This document shows positions 18,361 to 26,306 of a stretch of DNA of 64,000 bases, one piece after another (position 1 is the first letter of the stretch; each line of letters opens with the position of its first letter). The notes under the pieces were generated by a model. That model saw only the letters and a program-made list of their open reading frames with translations, did no database searches and had not been told where the DNA came from. The stretch covers positions 620,001 to 684,000 of the forward strand of contig NZ_CP009251.1 of NCBI RefSeq assembly GCF_001941345.1, read 5' to 3'. The DNA comes from Corynebacterium stationis. Its GTDB lineage: Bacteria > Actinomycetota > Actinomycetes > Mycobacteriales > Mycobacteriaceae. The translations under genes were made by a program, and so were the position numbers.

Positions 18361-19197
18361 TTAGCCCTTGACGCCACCGGCGGTAAGACCTGCAACGATG
18401 CGGTGCTGGAAAACGAGCACCATGATAATCAGCGGGATGGTCACCAAAGCTCCTGCTGCCATGGTTGCGGCATAGGGGTACTCGAATGCAGAGGGGCCAG
18501 AAAAGCGCGCGATGGCCACGGTCACCGGCTCAGTTGCGGTAGTGGAGAGCTGGCGCGCAAGCATGAACTCATTCCACGTGGTGATAAACGCGATAATCGC
18601 AGTCGTAAACAGTGCTGGTGCGGCAAGTGGTAACAAGATGAGGCGGAAGGCTTGGGCCTTGGTAGCGCCGTCGACACGCGCGGCTTCTTCCAATTCCCAC
18701 GGCAATTGCCTAAAGAAGCTGACCAGGGTGTAAATCGTCAACGGCAGTGCGAAGGAAATATTAGGGATGATCATCGCTCGGTAGGTACCGATCCAGCCTA
18801 AGTCACCAAAGAGTTGGAATAGTGGAGTGACCAGCGCGATGCCGGGGAACATCGACGCAGCCAAGATGATGCCGGTGACAATACCTTTGCCGGGAAACTC
18901 CATGCGCGCGAGAACATAAGCGGTAAATACACCGATGGCCACGGCTAAAGCAGTGGTGCACAGCGAAATCAGCAAGGAGTTGCCGATCGCGCCGAGAAAG
19001 TCATTGCCTTTATCGGTAGCCAGGGCGTCTTTGAAGTTGTCTAAGGTGACATGCGTTGGCCACGGAGTGGTATCGAAGGTGTAATTCGAGTCGCGTAGTG
19101 CTGTGACCACCATCCAATAAAACGGAGCCAGGCCCCAAAACATGATGAAGATGATGCCAGCGTAGTGGCCGACCTGAGAGATCTTGGACTGTTTCAT
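18361..19197 (-). CDS. Sugar ABC transporter permease, MalG type (TusG-like)
   Basis: A 278-residue inner-membrane permease with six predicted helices. The EAA loop that contacts the ATPase is EEAARVDGATKAQAFRLILLPLAAP (about residues 168-192), and the C-terminus TAGGVKG is typical of MalG-type carbohydrate permeases. The ATG overlaps the stop of the preceding permease gene in a TAATG arrangement, indicating translational coupling. With the MalF-type gene upstream, treS downstream and a sugar-binding lipoprotein nearby, trehalose or maltose is the likely substrate, as for TusFGKE of C. glutamicum. No ATPase gene is in this window. Confidence 0.88.
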   Translation of the reverse strand: MKQSKISQVGHYAGIIFIMFWGLAPFYWMVVTALRDSNYTFDTTPWPTHVTLDNFKDALATDKGNDFLGAIGNSLLISLCTTALAVAIGVFTAYVLARMEFPGKGIVTGIILAASMFPGIALVTPLFQLFGDLGWIGTYRAMIIPNISFALPLTIYTLVSFFRQLPWELEEAARVDGATKAQAFRLILLPLAAPALFTTAIIAFITTWNEFMLARQLSTTATEPVTVAIARFSGPSAFEYPYAATMAAGALVTIPLIIMVLVFQHRIVAGLTAGGVKG

Positions 19198-20264
19198 TAG
19201 CGCTCCTCCCTCGCACTCGGCGTGGCTGCGATAGCTCCAACAGGTATCCCGCCATCGTCGTCGTTGGTAGCAGCGTCGCTTAGCTCGTTTTCTGCTGGCT
19301 TTTTTAATCGCTTTGGCTTGTCGATGCCCGTCCCGCCCGCAATATCAGCACCCAAGAACTTGATGAGGATGAATGCGACCGCGAAGATGAGCAAGAAGAT
19401 GAGCGTGGACATGGCTGATGCGGAATTGAAGTTGCCCTGGCGCATGTCTTCGACCACGAGCTGGGAGATGGTAGCGGTAGGGGAGTTGGAAGAGCCAGAA
19501 ATCATAATCACCGGCAGGTCGTACATGCGCAGGGCATCTAGGGTGCGGAACAAGATTGCGACCATAAGTGCTGGTTTAACCAGTGGCAAGGTGATGTGGA
19601 TGAAGGTTTGCCAGCGCGATGCGCCGTCGATGCGTGCGGCTTCGTAGACATCTTTGGGAATCATTTGGAGACCGGCCAAAATTAGGAGGGCCATAAAAGG
19701 GGCGGTCTTCCAAACATCGGCGATAATAACGGCTAGTCGTGCGGCCCACGGGTCGGTAGTCCACGCGATATTCTGCCCCAGCACGGAGTTGATGATGCCT
19801 TGCGGGGCAAACATGAATTGCCAGAGCTTGGCGGTCACGGCGGTGGGAATTGCCCACGGGATGAGTACGGCTGCGCGGACGAGTCCGCGTCCGCGATAGT
19901 GGCCATTCATAATCAGCGCCATCATGATGCCCAATAGGGTTTCTAAAATCACCGTGGTGACGGCGAAGAAGAGGGTAATTTTGACGGCCGGCCAAAAGTC
20001 CGTGGCGATGACCCCAGGCGGGCAGACCGATACTTCACCGGTCGGTGACATACAACGACTAGTGACCCAGTAGAGATAGTTTTCTAATCCGGCAAAGGCG
20101 CCTTCGACAAAAGTGCCGGTTTCGGGGTCGAGGCGGCGGTTGCCTTGGAAAGAGAGCATGATGGCGCGGATGACTGGGTAGCCAATAACCACGGCCAGAG
20201 TTAAAAGCGCAGGCGCGATCAATAACGCTGCGGGAAGGTACCGCTTGGCACGGGAAGTTTTCAC
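19197..20264 (-). CDS. Sugar ABC transporter permease, MalF type (TusF-like)
   Basis: A 355-residue permease with an N-terminal helix after the basic start MKTSRAKRYLPAALLIAPALL, a periplasmic-type loop containing Cys, and further helices. The EAA loop is YEAARIDGASRWQTFIHITLPLVKP (about residues 217-241). An unusual hydrophilic C-terminal tail of about 45 residues, rich in Asp, Asn and Ala, extends past the last helix. It is the first gene of the permease-treS operon. Its promoter must lie in the 390-nt region shared with the divergent dadA gene. The substrate is inferred to be trehalose or a related disaccharide from the treS neighbour. Confidence 0.88.
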   Translation of the reverse strand: MKTSRAKRYLPAALLIAPALLTLAVVIGYPVIRAIMLSFQGNRRLDPETGTFVEGAFAGLENYLYWVTSRCMSPTGEVSVCPPGVIATDFWPAVKITLFFAVTTVILETLLGIMMALIMNGHYRGRGLVRAAVLIPWAIPTAVTAKLWQFMFAPQGIINSVLGQNIAWTTDPWAARLAVIIADVWKTAPFMALLILAGLQMIPKDVYEAARIDGASRWQTFIHITLPLVKPALMVAILFRTLDALRMYDLPVIMISGSSNSPTATISQLVVEDMRQGNFNSASAMSTLIFLLIFAVAFILIKFLGADIAGGTGIDKPKRLKKPAENELSDAATNDDDGGIPVGAIAATPSAREER

Positions 20265-20539
20265 AGAAATAGTGTCATTCCTTTGTTTGCTTGTGCACTT
20301 CGGTAAAAGAGCCCTCCATCATGGCAAACACTGTGCTGGTGTTGCTGGTGCTGCCTGTCACTTCATGCTCGCCTCAGTGCGTGTTGCCACTTGTTTGTTT
20401 GCCTAAAGACATTAGCACCCGCGCGGGACGGAGATAGAGTAAAGCCTTGAAGTCTGCTCACCTAGATGAGGGGGCAAGCGCCCGAATGTGCTTGCCGGCT
20501 GGAGCGAGACCTACCCCGAAAGGGCGCAATTTTGGTCAA

Positions 20540-20598
20540 ATAACTCACCCAAATCGCCATTCGGTGATGTTAGGTTGCATAATTGGTGGGTGAGTTAT
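20540..20598. promoter_or_regulatory. Paired 11-bp inverted repeat in the dadA/permease divergent region
   Basis: ATAACTCACCC at 20540-20550 is repeated in inverted form as GGGTGAGTTAT at 20588-20598. Between them lies TTGCATAAT, which looks like an extended -10 element reading towards dadA. Two long, perfect arms around a promoter suggest a repressor operator pair or an RNA hairpin in the leader. A second small hairpin, GGCAAGC/GCTTGCC, lies at 20473-20496. I see no gene in 20265-20657. Confidence 0.5.
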
Positions 20599-20657
20599 AG
20601 CTCACAATTCTGTTGGGGTATAGAAAAGAAAGCCTCACAACTTTCCAAGGAGGATAT

Positions 20658-21914
20658 GTGGCACGGGCAATTATCGTGGGTGCGGGCATGGTTGGTTTGG
20701 CAACCGCATGGCATTTGCAGGAACGTGGCTATGACGTCAAGGTTGTTGACCGCAAGGGCGTTGCAGCTGGTTCATCGTGGGGCAATGCTGGCTGGTTAGC
20801 GCCGGCTAAAACCATTCCGCTGGCAGAAAGCGGCCTGTGGGGACAGGCTCCATCTTTGCTGTTAGACCCAGATGCTGCACTATCGATGCCATTTAAAGTC
20901 GATGTTCGCTTGTGGTCATTCCTCGCGCAGTTCATGGCACACGCTTCGGATTCCGCGTGGGATAAGACGATGGAAAAGCTCACGCCGATCGACAAGGTCG
21001 CTCTCGATGCCTTCGACGAGTTAGAACTCGGCGGCGTGGACGCAACGTCCCACAAGGGCCCATTTGTCATTGGTTTCCAGTCTGAGTTAGACTCCCGTGG
21101 CTTCTTCAAAGAAATTGCTGGCGCTATTCGCTATGGCCAAGAAGTAGAGATCAACCGCGTGGAAGATCCACAGTCCATGGTTCCCATCCTCTCGGATGAA
21201 ATCAAGGCTGTATACCGCCTCGAAGGTCAGCGCTTTATCGAGCCTGGCCCATACGTTGAAGCAATCGCTAAGGCCGTGACCGACCGCGGCGGCGAGGTTG
21301 TTACCGGCAAGACTGTCGAATCTGTCGAAGGCGGCGCTAAGGCAGCGGTAGTTTACGCTGACGGCACCCGCGAAGAAGCCGACAAGGTTGTTGTCGCTTC
21401 CGGTGCATGGCTATCCGACTTGGTCCGTGACCACGGCGTGAAGGTGCCAGTGCAAGCTGGCCGCGGTTACTCCTTCTCGGTAGCTACCCCAGAGCCCATC
21501 AAACACTCGGTCTACCTGCCGCAGCAGCGTATTGCATGTACTCCTTACCAGGGCCGCTTCCGTATCGCCGGCACCATGGAATTCCGCGACCCAGACGATC
21601 CACTGATCCCACGTCGTATCGAATCTATCGTCAACAACTCCCGCGTTGCCTTCCGCGACGTAGACCTAGATGACCGTCAAGATGAGTGGGTAGGCTCGCG
21701 CCCAGTGACCCCAGACGGACTGTCTCTAATTGGTGAAACCAAATCCAAGAACGTCTTCGTTGCCGGTGGACACGGCATGTGGGGCGTTGTCCTGGGCCCT
21801 GCGACCGGTAAGTACCTGGCAGAGCTGATTGACACCGGCGTGACCAATGATGTCATCAAGCCAATGGATCCGCTGCGCAAGAACCTCACCGCAGCTAATC
21901 CTTTCAAGAAGTAA
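20658..21914 (+). CDS. dadA: D-amino-acid dehydrogenase (FAD-dependent)
   Basis: A 418-residue FAD-dependent oxidoreductase of the DadA family, which deaminates D-amino acids to 2-oxo acids and feeds electrons to the respiratory chain. The FAD-binding motif ARAIIVGAGMVGLATAWHLQERG is at the N-terminus, and GSSWGNAGWLAPAKTIPLAESG follows as in DadA. The C-terminal HGMWGVVLGPATGKYLAELI closes the FAD site. I chose the GTG at 20658 because AAGGAGG lies 4 nt upstream and the Rossmann motif then begins at once; a longer frame from 20613 is unlikely. It stands alone among the sugar-uptake genes and shares a terminator with the downstream convergent gene. Confidence 0.88.
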   Translation: MARAIIVGAGMVGLATAWHLQERGYDVKVVDRKGVAAGSSWGNAGWLAPAKTIPLAESGLWGQAPSLLLDPDAALSMPFKVDVRLWSFLAQFMAHASDSAWDKTMEKLTPIDKVALDAFDELELGGVDATSHKGPFVIGFQSELDSRGFFKEIAGAIRYGQEVEINRVEDPQSMVPILSDEIKAVYRLEGQRFIEPGPYVEAIAKAVTDRGGEVVTGKTVESVEGGAKAAVVYADGTREEADKVVVASGAWLSDLVRDHGVKVPVQAGRGYSFSVATPEPIKHSVYLPQQRIACTPYQGRFRIAGTMEFRDPDDPLIPRRIESIVNNSRVAFRDVDLDDRQDEWVGSRPVTPDGLSLIGETKSKNVFVAGGHGMWGVVLGPATGKYLAELIDTGVTNDVIKPMDPLRKNLTAANPFKK

Positions 21915-21967
21915 TAGCTAACAATTAACTACAGATAAAAAGCTCCTCTCCCTGACCAAGCGTAAGT

Positions 21968-21992
21968 TGAACTGACCCCCGAAAGTTAGACT
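21968..21992. repeat. Left inverted repeat of the IS3-family element
   Basis: A 25-bp terminal repeat starting TGAACTG and ending AAAGTTAGACT. It matches the right end at all but four positions and lies 4 nt from the orfB stop codon. Confidence 0.88.
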
Positions 21993-21996
21993 GGGT

Positions 21997-22905
21997 TTAG
22001 TTTACCCCTTGTAGTGTTCGATGAACGGCATGATTTCGATATTCCATTGGAGTCATGCCGTTTAGTCGTTCTTGCCGGCGTTGTGTGTTGTACCAGGTGA
22101 TGTAATCATCTATTTCAGCGATCAGGGCGTCGACACTGTGGAAGACTTCGCCGTGAAACATTTCAGCTTTGAGATGGCCAAAGAAATTTTCCATCACTGC
22201 GTTGTCGTAGCAGTTGCCTTTACGCGACATTGACTGCACACCGTGATGCTTTCCAATGAGATCACGCCAACTGGAATGCTGATACTGAAATCCTTGATCG
22301 GTATGCACTATGAGCCCTTTAGCTGGCTTTTCTAGCTCAAAGGCAGCTTTTAAACTCGCAGCTGTAAACGCCGTCGTCGGTGACGTAGACACCGTGAAAC
22401 TTATAATCCGACGGTCACACAGGTCCATAAGCGGAGATAAATAGACTTTGCGGTTTGCTACCCGAAACTCAGTGACGTCACTGACCCACTTTTGATTCGG
22501 CTGGTCGACATCAAACTCGCGATTTAACAGATTCTCAGCAATGTTGCTGCTGTGTCCTTTAAAAGAATTGTAGCGTCGCCGACGACGTATCTTCGATGCC
22601 AGACCTTGCTGCTTCATGAGTTTATAGACCAGCTTCTTGTTGACCACTGTGCCCATATGACGTAGTTCTATGCACATACGGCGGTAGCCATAGCGTTGCC
22701 GAGACTGGTCAAATATATCCTTGATTGTCTTCTTCAGCGGTGCGTATTTATCTGGCTCATTAAGTCTGGCTTGGTGATAGAAATAGGTCGACCGTGCCAG
22801 ACCCGCGGCTAAAAGTAGATCGTCAAGGCGGTACTGCGACTTAAGGGTGACAATGACTTGAGTTTTTAGCCGTGCCCCTGATTCCTTAAGTCCCGCAATT
22901 TTTTT
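21997..22905 (-). CDS. IS3-family transposase OrfB (catalytic part), read by -1 frameshift
   Basis: The DDE integrase-type part of the transposase. Catalytic residues are seen in QKWVSDVTEFRV (first Asp), LIVHTDQGFQYQH (second Asp) and DNAVMENFFGHLKAE (Glu). The N-terminal HTH_21-like segment includes LLLAAGLARSTYFYHQARLN and RQRYGYRRMCIEL. An ATG at 22677 exists, but the same frame is open upstream with family-like sequence. The frame therefore most likely joins OrfA by a -1 slip on the A7 run at 22899-22905. The fused protein is the active transposase in this family. Confidence 0.85.
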   Translation of the reverse strand, partial: KKIAGLKESGARLKTQVIVTLKSQYRLDDLLLAAGLARSTYFYHQARLNEPDKYAPLKKTIKDIFDQSRQRYGYRRMCIELRHMGTVVNKKLVYKLMKQQGLASKIRRRRRYNSFKGHSSNIAENLLNREFDVDQPNQKWVSDVTEFRVANRKVYLSPLMDLCDRRIISFTVSTSPTTAFTAASLKAAFELEKPAKGLIVHTDQGFQYQHSSWRDLIGKHHGVQSMSRKGNCYDNAVMENFFGHLKAEMFHGEVFHSVDALIAEIDDYITWYNTQRRQERLNGMTPMEYRNHAVHRTLQGVN

Positions 22906-23348
22906 AAATAAGCATTTTCGGCACGAAGCTTTTCAACTTCACGACGAAGTTTCGTTTCCTCAGTCAGCGGCACCGGTATCGCACTGTTGGTTGGACGGCC
23001 CTTCTTCTTTGGTTTTAGCCCGTCGTATCCATCTTTGCGAAATGCACGGACCCAAGTCCTAACAAGTTCGCTGGAGCTTAAGTTGTACTGCCGGGCAAGA
23101 GCCATGTATGTCTCGCCTGCTAGAGCACGATCAACAATGCTCTTTTTCGTCTCAAAGGAGTAGAACTGCTTCGTTGGTTTTTCCACAAGACATAGCCTGC
23201 CATGTAAGGACCAACGACGAAATAGGTGGCGCACAACTTCACGACTGACTTTCAATCGATTTGCTGATGCGGCATACCCGTAGCCTTCCTCAAACAGCTC
23301 TACCAGGTGAAGTCGTTGAGAAGGCGATAGTGAACTTCGTACACGCAT
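22866..23348 (-). CDS. IS3-family transposase OrfA (DNA-binding part)
   Basis: A 160-residue helix-turn-helix protein with two HTH segments: LSPSQRLHLVELFEEGYGYAASANRLKVSREVVRHLFRRW and MALARQYNLSSSELVRTWVRAFRKDGYDGL, followed by a leucine-zipper-like coil (LRREVEKLRAENAYLKKL). I start at ATG 23348, which has GGGGAG 7 nt upstream. Its end overlaps orfB; the slippery T-TTA-AAA-AAA region lies just before the stop. Confidence 0.82.
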   Translation of the reverse strand: MRVRSSLSPSQRLHLVELFEEGYGYAASANRLKVSREVVRHLFRRWSLHGRLCLVEKPTKQFYSFETKKSIVDRALAGETYMALARQYNLSSSELVRTWVRAFRKDGYDGLKPKKKGRPTNSAIPVPLTEETKLRREVEKLRAENAYLKKLRDLRNQGHG

Positions 23349-23382
23349 AGAAAACTCCCCAAAAATTGGTGTCTGATTAATC

Positions 23383-23407
23383 AGTCCAACTTTCAGGGAG
23401 CAGTTCA
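23383..23407. repeat. Right inverted repeat of the IS3-family element
   Basis: A 25-bp terminal repeat ending CAGTTCA at 23407, the complement of the left end TGAACTG. The orfA start lies 35 nt inside it. AAGT follows as the target duplication. Confidence 0.88.
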
Positions 23408-23475
23408 AAGTCGGGGAGAGGAGCTTTTGCGACTAGCGCAAAAGCAGAAAGCGTAATTGCGCGAAGCCCTGTGTA

Positions 23476-24768
23476 CTAGGACGCAGATTCGATTGCCGTC
23501 TTCATGTCGGCGGTGGCGTCGTCGACAGACTTGCCATCGGTAAGCGCTGCGTAAGCGTTATCCTGGATAGCCTTAGAAATAGCTGGGTAGAACGGGGAAA
23601 CCGGACGTGGAGAAGCGTTTTCCAAAGATTCCTTCAGCGCTGGCAGGTATGGGAACTGCTCGATGAGGGACTCATCATCGTAGATAGAAGCTAGAACCGG
23701 TGGGAAGGAAGCTTCCGCAAAGGAGGTCTGGTTTTCTTCATTGATGACGAACTCGATGAAGTCGCGAGCCGTGGCCTTGTTCTCGGAGTTCACGTTGATG
23801 CCGTTGTTGTAGCCACCCAAGGTGGAAACACCAACGCCGTCCTTGCCAACTAGTGGCTGTACTTCGACCTTGCCTGCGGTTGCTTCAGCTTCCTCGGCAT
23901 TGGTGTACATGTAAGGCCAGTTGATAGCGAAAGCGGAATCGCCTTCGGTAAAGGTCAAGTTGGTCTCTTCTTCGGTTGCCGCGGTGGACTCACGGGAGAT
24001 GGTGCCATCTTCGTAGGCATCAACGAGAGCCTGCAGGCCAGCCTTGGCCTCATCGGAGTCAACGGTGACGTTGCCGTCTTCGTCCAAGACCTTGCCGCCC
24101 CAGCCTTCCATGAAGCCAATGGTGTTCACGGTGAGGCCTTCGTATTGCTTAAGCTGAGTGGTCAAACATGCGGTGCCATCTTCGAGTGCTTCACACGCAG
24201 AAGCGAGCTCATCAAAGGTAGAAACCTCATCTGGTGCCAACTCAGTGTTGCGGAAGAGCAACTGGCCGTTAGTGTTTTGCGGAAGTGCGTAGAGGGTGTC
24301 GTTATAGGTTGCAGATTCCACGGTTGCTTCGAGTAGCTCGGAGGTATCAACTTCCAAGTCACCTTCTAGCGGTGCAAGCCACTGGTTCGCAGCAAAGTCG
24401 GCGGTCCAAATAACGTCCAAGGCCATGACGTCGTAATCAGAGTTGCCAGCCTGCAGGGACTGCACGAGGGTTTCGCGCTGCGCGTCAGCTTCACCTGCGA
24501 GCTCCGACAAAGTGACTTCTTCATCGGGGTGTTCTTCATTCCACTTTTCGATGATGGGAATGAGCTTATCCGTGTCATTTTTACCCATGGCGAAGGTAAT
24601 CGGACCGCGGCCTTCAGAACTGGAGTCGTCGGAAGCTGCAGCATCCTCGCCATTATCGGATGCGGAATCTGTTGAAGAATCAGAGGAACATGCAGAAAGA
24701 GCCAACGCTGCAACAGCGGTGGTGACTACCACGCCGGTGCGAGTTGAGCGGAAGATGGACTTCTTCAT
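23476..24768 (-). CDS. Sugar-binding lipoprotein of an ABC importer (TusE-like)
   Basis: A 430-residue extracytoplasmic solute-binding protein of the carbohydrate family 1. The N-terminus has a basic start, a hydrophobic stretch and the lipobox LSAC (Cys about residue 27), followed by a Ser/Asp-rich linker, so it is a membrane-anchored lipoprotein. GRGPITFAMGKNDTDKLIPIIEKWNEEHP starts the mature domain, and FAINWPYMYTNAEEAEA and STLGGYNNGINVNSENKATARDFIEF are typical of maltose/trehalose-binding proteins. It is separated from its likely permease partners (18361-20264) by dadA and the IS. The C-terminal tail GKSVDDATADMKTAIESAS is typical. A candidate operator lies upstream. Confidence 0.88.
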   Translation of the reverse strand: MKKSIFRSTRTGVVVTTAVAALALSACSSDSSTDSASDNGEDAAASDDSSSEGRGPITFAMGKNDTDKLIPIIEKWNEEHPDEEVTLSELAGEADAQRETLVQSLQAGNSDYDVMALDVIWTADFAANQWLAPLEGDLEVDTSELLEATVESATYNDTLYALPQNTNGQLLFRNTELAPDEVSTFDELASACEALEDGTACLTTQLKQYEGLTVNTIGFMEGWGGKVLDEDGNVTVDSDEAKAGLQALVDAYEDGTISRESTAATEEETNLTFTEGDSAFAINWPYMYTNAEEAEATAGKVEVQPLVGKDGVGVSTLGGYNNGINVNSENKATARDFIEFVINEENQTSFAEASFPPVLASIYDDESLIEQFPYLPALKESLENASPRPVSPFYPAISKAIQDNAYAALTDGKSVDDATADMKTAIESAS

Positions 24769-24827
24769 AACGGTTGCTACCTTTTCTTTAGTGGAACACC
24801 AATTAAAATCACCCTAAGATATAGGCA

Positions 24828-24841
24828 CTACCAAACGGTAG
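24828..24841 (-). promoter_or_regulatory. Inverted repeat overlapping the promoter of the sugar-binding lipoprotein gene
   Basis: CTACC-AAAC-GGTAG is a perfect 5-bp-armed palindrome 60 nt before the start. On the minus strand it sits just upstream of TATATCT, a plausible -10 hexamer, so a bound repressor would block transcription. A CCCCCG/CGGGGG hairpin follows at 24857-24871, towards birA. Confidence 0.35.
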
Positions 24842-24917
24842 GTTTTAGGGAATTTCCCCCGCCACGGGGGTAAGCGTGGGGTGAAGTTTCTCGATCCAGT
24901 GTGCTTGTCGATGCACG

Positions 24918-24923
24918 TATGCT
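24918..24923 (+). promoter_or_regulatory. birA: -10 element for a probably leaderless birA transcript
   Basis: TATGCT lies exactly 6 nt before the birA ATG, and no ribosome binding site is present. This is the spacing of leaderless corynebacterial transcripts. No good -35 is seen. Confidence 0.35.
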
Positions 24924-24929
24924 TGACGC

Positions 24930-25745
24930 ATGGATAGTCGCACTGACACTTTGGATCTCGAAAGAATTCGCGCCGAGGTTGTCGATACAGGTTTGTATCC
25001 GGTAATCGAGCACGCGGCGCAAACCGGCTCGACCAATACTGATTTAATGCAGGCGGAAACCGTGGCGCACGGCCAAGTGCTGCTTGCCGATGAACAGGTA
25101 TCGGGCAAGGGCCGCTTGGGCCGCGTGTGGTCCGCGCCAGCGCGGACACAAACTATTCAGTCAGTAGCATTGCTGCCTACTTCTTTAGAGCACTTAGGTC
25201 TTTTGCCCCTCGCTGCGGGCTTGGCCGTGACCGATATCGTCGACGGCGCACGTTTGAAGTGGCCGAATGATGTGCACATCGACGGCAAAAAGCTGTGCGG
25301 AATTTTAAGCGAGGCCGGACCGGTCGGCGGGGCATCAAGCGCTGCGCAAGGCAGTGCCTTCGGTACTTCTGCTGCGGGCAGTGGACCTGCCGCGCGGGTG
25401 ATTTTGGGTATGGGGCTCAATGTGTCCTTAACCAAGGAACAGTTGCCGATAGACAACGCCACCTCCTTGGCACTGGAAGGACTGGAAACCGATCGCACGG
25501 AGCTTACGATTTCTTTGCTGCGCGCATTGCACACGCGCCTTGCGCAGTGGGAGCGCAATGACCCGCAGATGATGCAGGATTACAGGAAAGTATCTGCATC
25601 GATAGGAATGAATGTGCGACTTGAAGCACCAGGCGGCAACATCTACGGAGAAGTTTTAGGTGTGGCCGATGACGGGAGAATCAACGTCGGTGGCGAATAC
25701 TACTCCGCAGGCGATGTGATTCATCTTCGCCCTGATAACCGCTAA
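24930..25745 (+). CDS. birA: Biotin--[acetyl-CoA-carboxylase] ligase
   Basis: A 271-residue biotin protein ligase that activates biotin with ATP and attaches it to the carboxylase biotinyl domain, here AccBC and other carboxylases. Motifs: QTGSTNTDLMQ, the nucleotide loop VSGKGRLGRVWSAPA (about residues 58-72), LKWPNDVHIDGKKLCGILSE (about 109-128) and ILGMGLNVSLT. There is no N-terminal DNA-binding domain, so it is the monofunctional type and not a repressor. An insertion rich in Gly, Ala and Ser (about 132-152) precedes the last motif. No Shine-Dalgarno is visible; TATGCT 6 nt before the ATG suggests a leaderless mRNA. It is followed closely by the PH-domain gene. Confidence 0.92.
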   Translation: MDSRTDTLDLERIRAEVVDTGLYPVIEHAAQTGSTNTDLMQAETVAHGQVLLADEQVSGKGRLGRVWSAPARTQTIQSVALLPTSLEHLGLLPLAAGLAVTDIVDGARLKWPNDVHIDGKKLCGILSEAGPVGGASSAAQGSAFGTSAAGSGPAARVILGMGLNVSLTKEQLPIDNATSLALEGLETDRTELTISLLRALHTRLAQWERNDPQMMQDYRKVSASIGMNVRLEAPGGNIYGEVLGVADDGRINVGGEYYSAGDVIHLRPDNR

Positions 25746-25763
25746 CTAGTAAGATAAACGCCC

Positions 25764-26246
25764 ATGAGCATAGTAAAAATGGGACGCGGTGAGGTCAAGC
25801 ATGTCGACGTCACCGCGCCCTATCGTGCTTTGCTGTGGCCAGTACTGGAATTAATCCTGATTACCGGCATCTGCTGGATCGCCATTGGCTGGTTAGACGT
25901 CCAAGTCAACAACCAAGGATTAGATGTCGCTTTGCGCAATGCCGTGGTGGCGCTATGGGCAGGGCTTTCGCTGTGGCGCTTTGTGTTGCCGGTGACGCGA
26001 CTGCGCCGCAAGCGTTTTATCATCACCAACCAGCGCGTCATCGCTCGCGCCCCGACTCTGCAAGGTCAAACGGATTCCATTCCTTTGCACGATATCGTCG
26101 GCGTGCGCCGTCGCCGTGGCGGAATCTCTTTAGCCATCCGCGGCTATGACCGCGCGATCCATTTCCCGGATGTGCCGAAAACGAAGCGCATCGAAAAGCT
26201 GCTCAATCAGCAACTGTCTGAACTCGCCTCTCCCATCTGGCGATAG
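25764..26246 (+). CDS. PH-domain membrane protein
   Basis: A 160-residue protein with two membrane helices (about residues 20-42 and 53-75) and a C-terminal bacterial PH-like domain beginning at RRKRFIITNQRVIARAP. That strand pattern (a membrane pair, then xxFxITNxRVI) is typical of the bPH_2 family. It is 18 nt after birA. In C. glutamicum a gene of this kind also follows birA and precedes purK, as I remember. Its function is unknown; such proteins are thought to act at the membrane. Confidence 0.8.
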   Translation: MSIVKMGRGEVKHVDVTAPYRALLWPVLELILITGICWIAIGWLDVQVNNQGLDVALRNAVVALWAGLSLWRFVLPVTRLRRKRFIITNQRVIARAPTLQGQTDSIPLHDIVGVRRRRGGISLAIRGYDRAIHFPDVPKTKRIEKLLNQQLSELASPIWR

Positions 26247-26306
26247 TGAGGGCTTACGGGGGAGGATACAGAGCCGAACACGGCTTTTTAGAGCCTTGCC
26301 GCTATT

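Larger units (their letters stand above)
21968..23407 (-). mobile_element. IS3-family insertion sequence, IS150-like, complete
   Basis: A 1440-bp element with 25-bp imperfect inverted repeats: the left end begins TGAACTGACCCCCGAAAG and the right end, read inwards, TGAACTGCTCCCTGAAAG. It is flanked by a 4-bp duplication AAGT (21964-21967 and 23408-23411). It carries orfA and orfB in overlapping frames. It looks intact and recently inserted. Confidence 0.9.
21937..23428. terminator. Bidirectional terminator split by an IS element in its loop
   Basis: AAAAGCTCCTCTCCC at 21937-21951 is exactly complementary to GGGAGAGGAGCTTTT at 23414-23428. Removing the IS (21968-23407) and one copy of its AAGT target duplication leaves a 15-bp stem with a loop of about 19 nt. 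This would have terminated dadA from the left and the sugar-binding lipoprotein gene from the right. Both arms survive, but they are now 1.46 kb apart. Confidence 0.75.

Noticed and set aside
24857..24871. CCCCCG-CCA-CGGGGG as a terminator for the sugar-binding gene region
   Set aside because: The stem is short, has no T-run and lies between divergent starts, so there is nothing to terminate.
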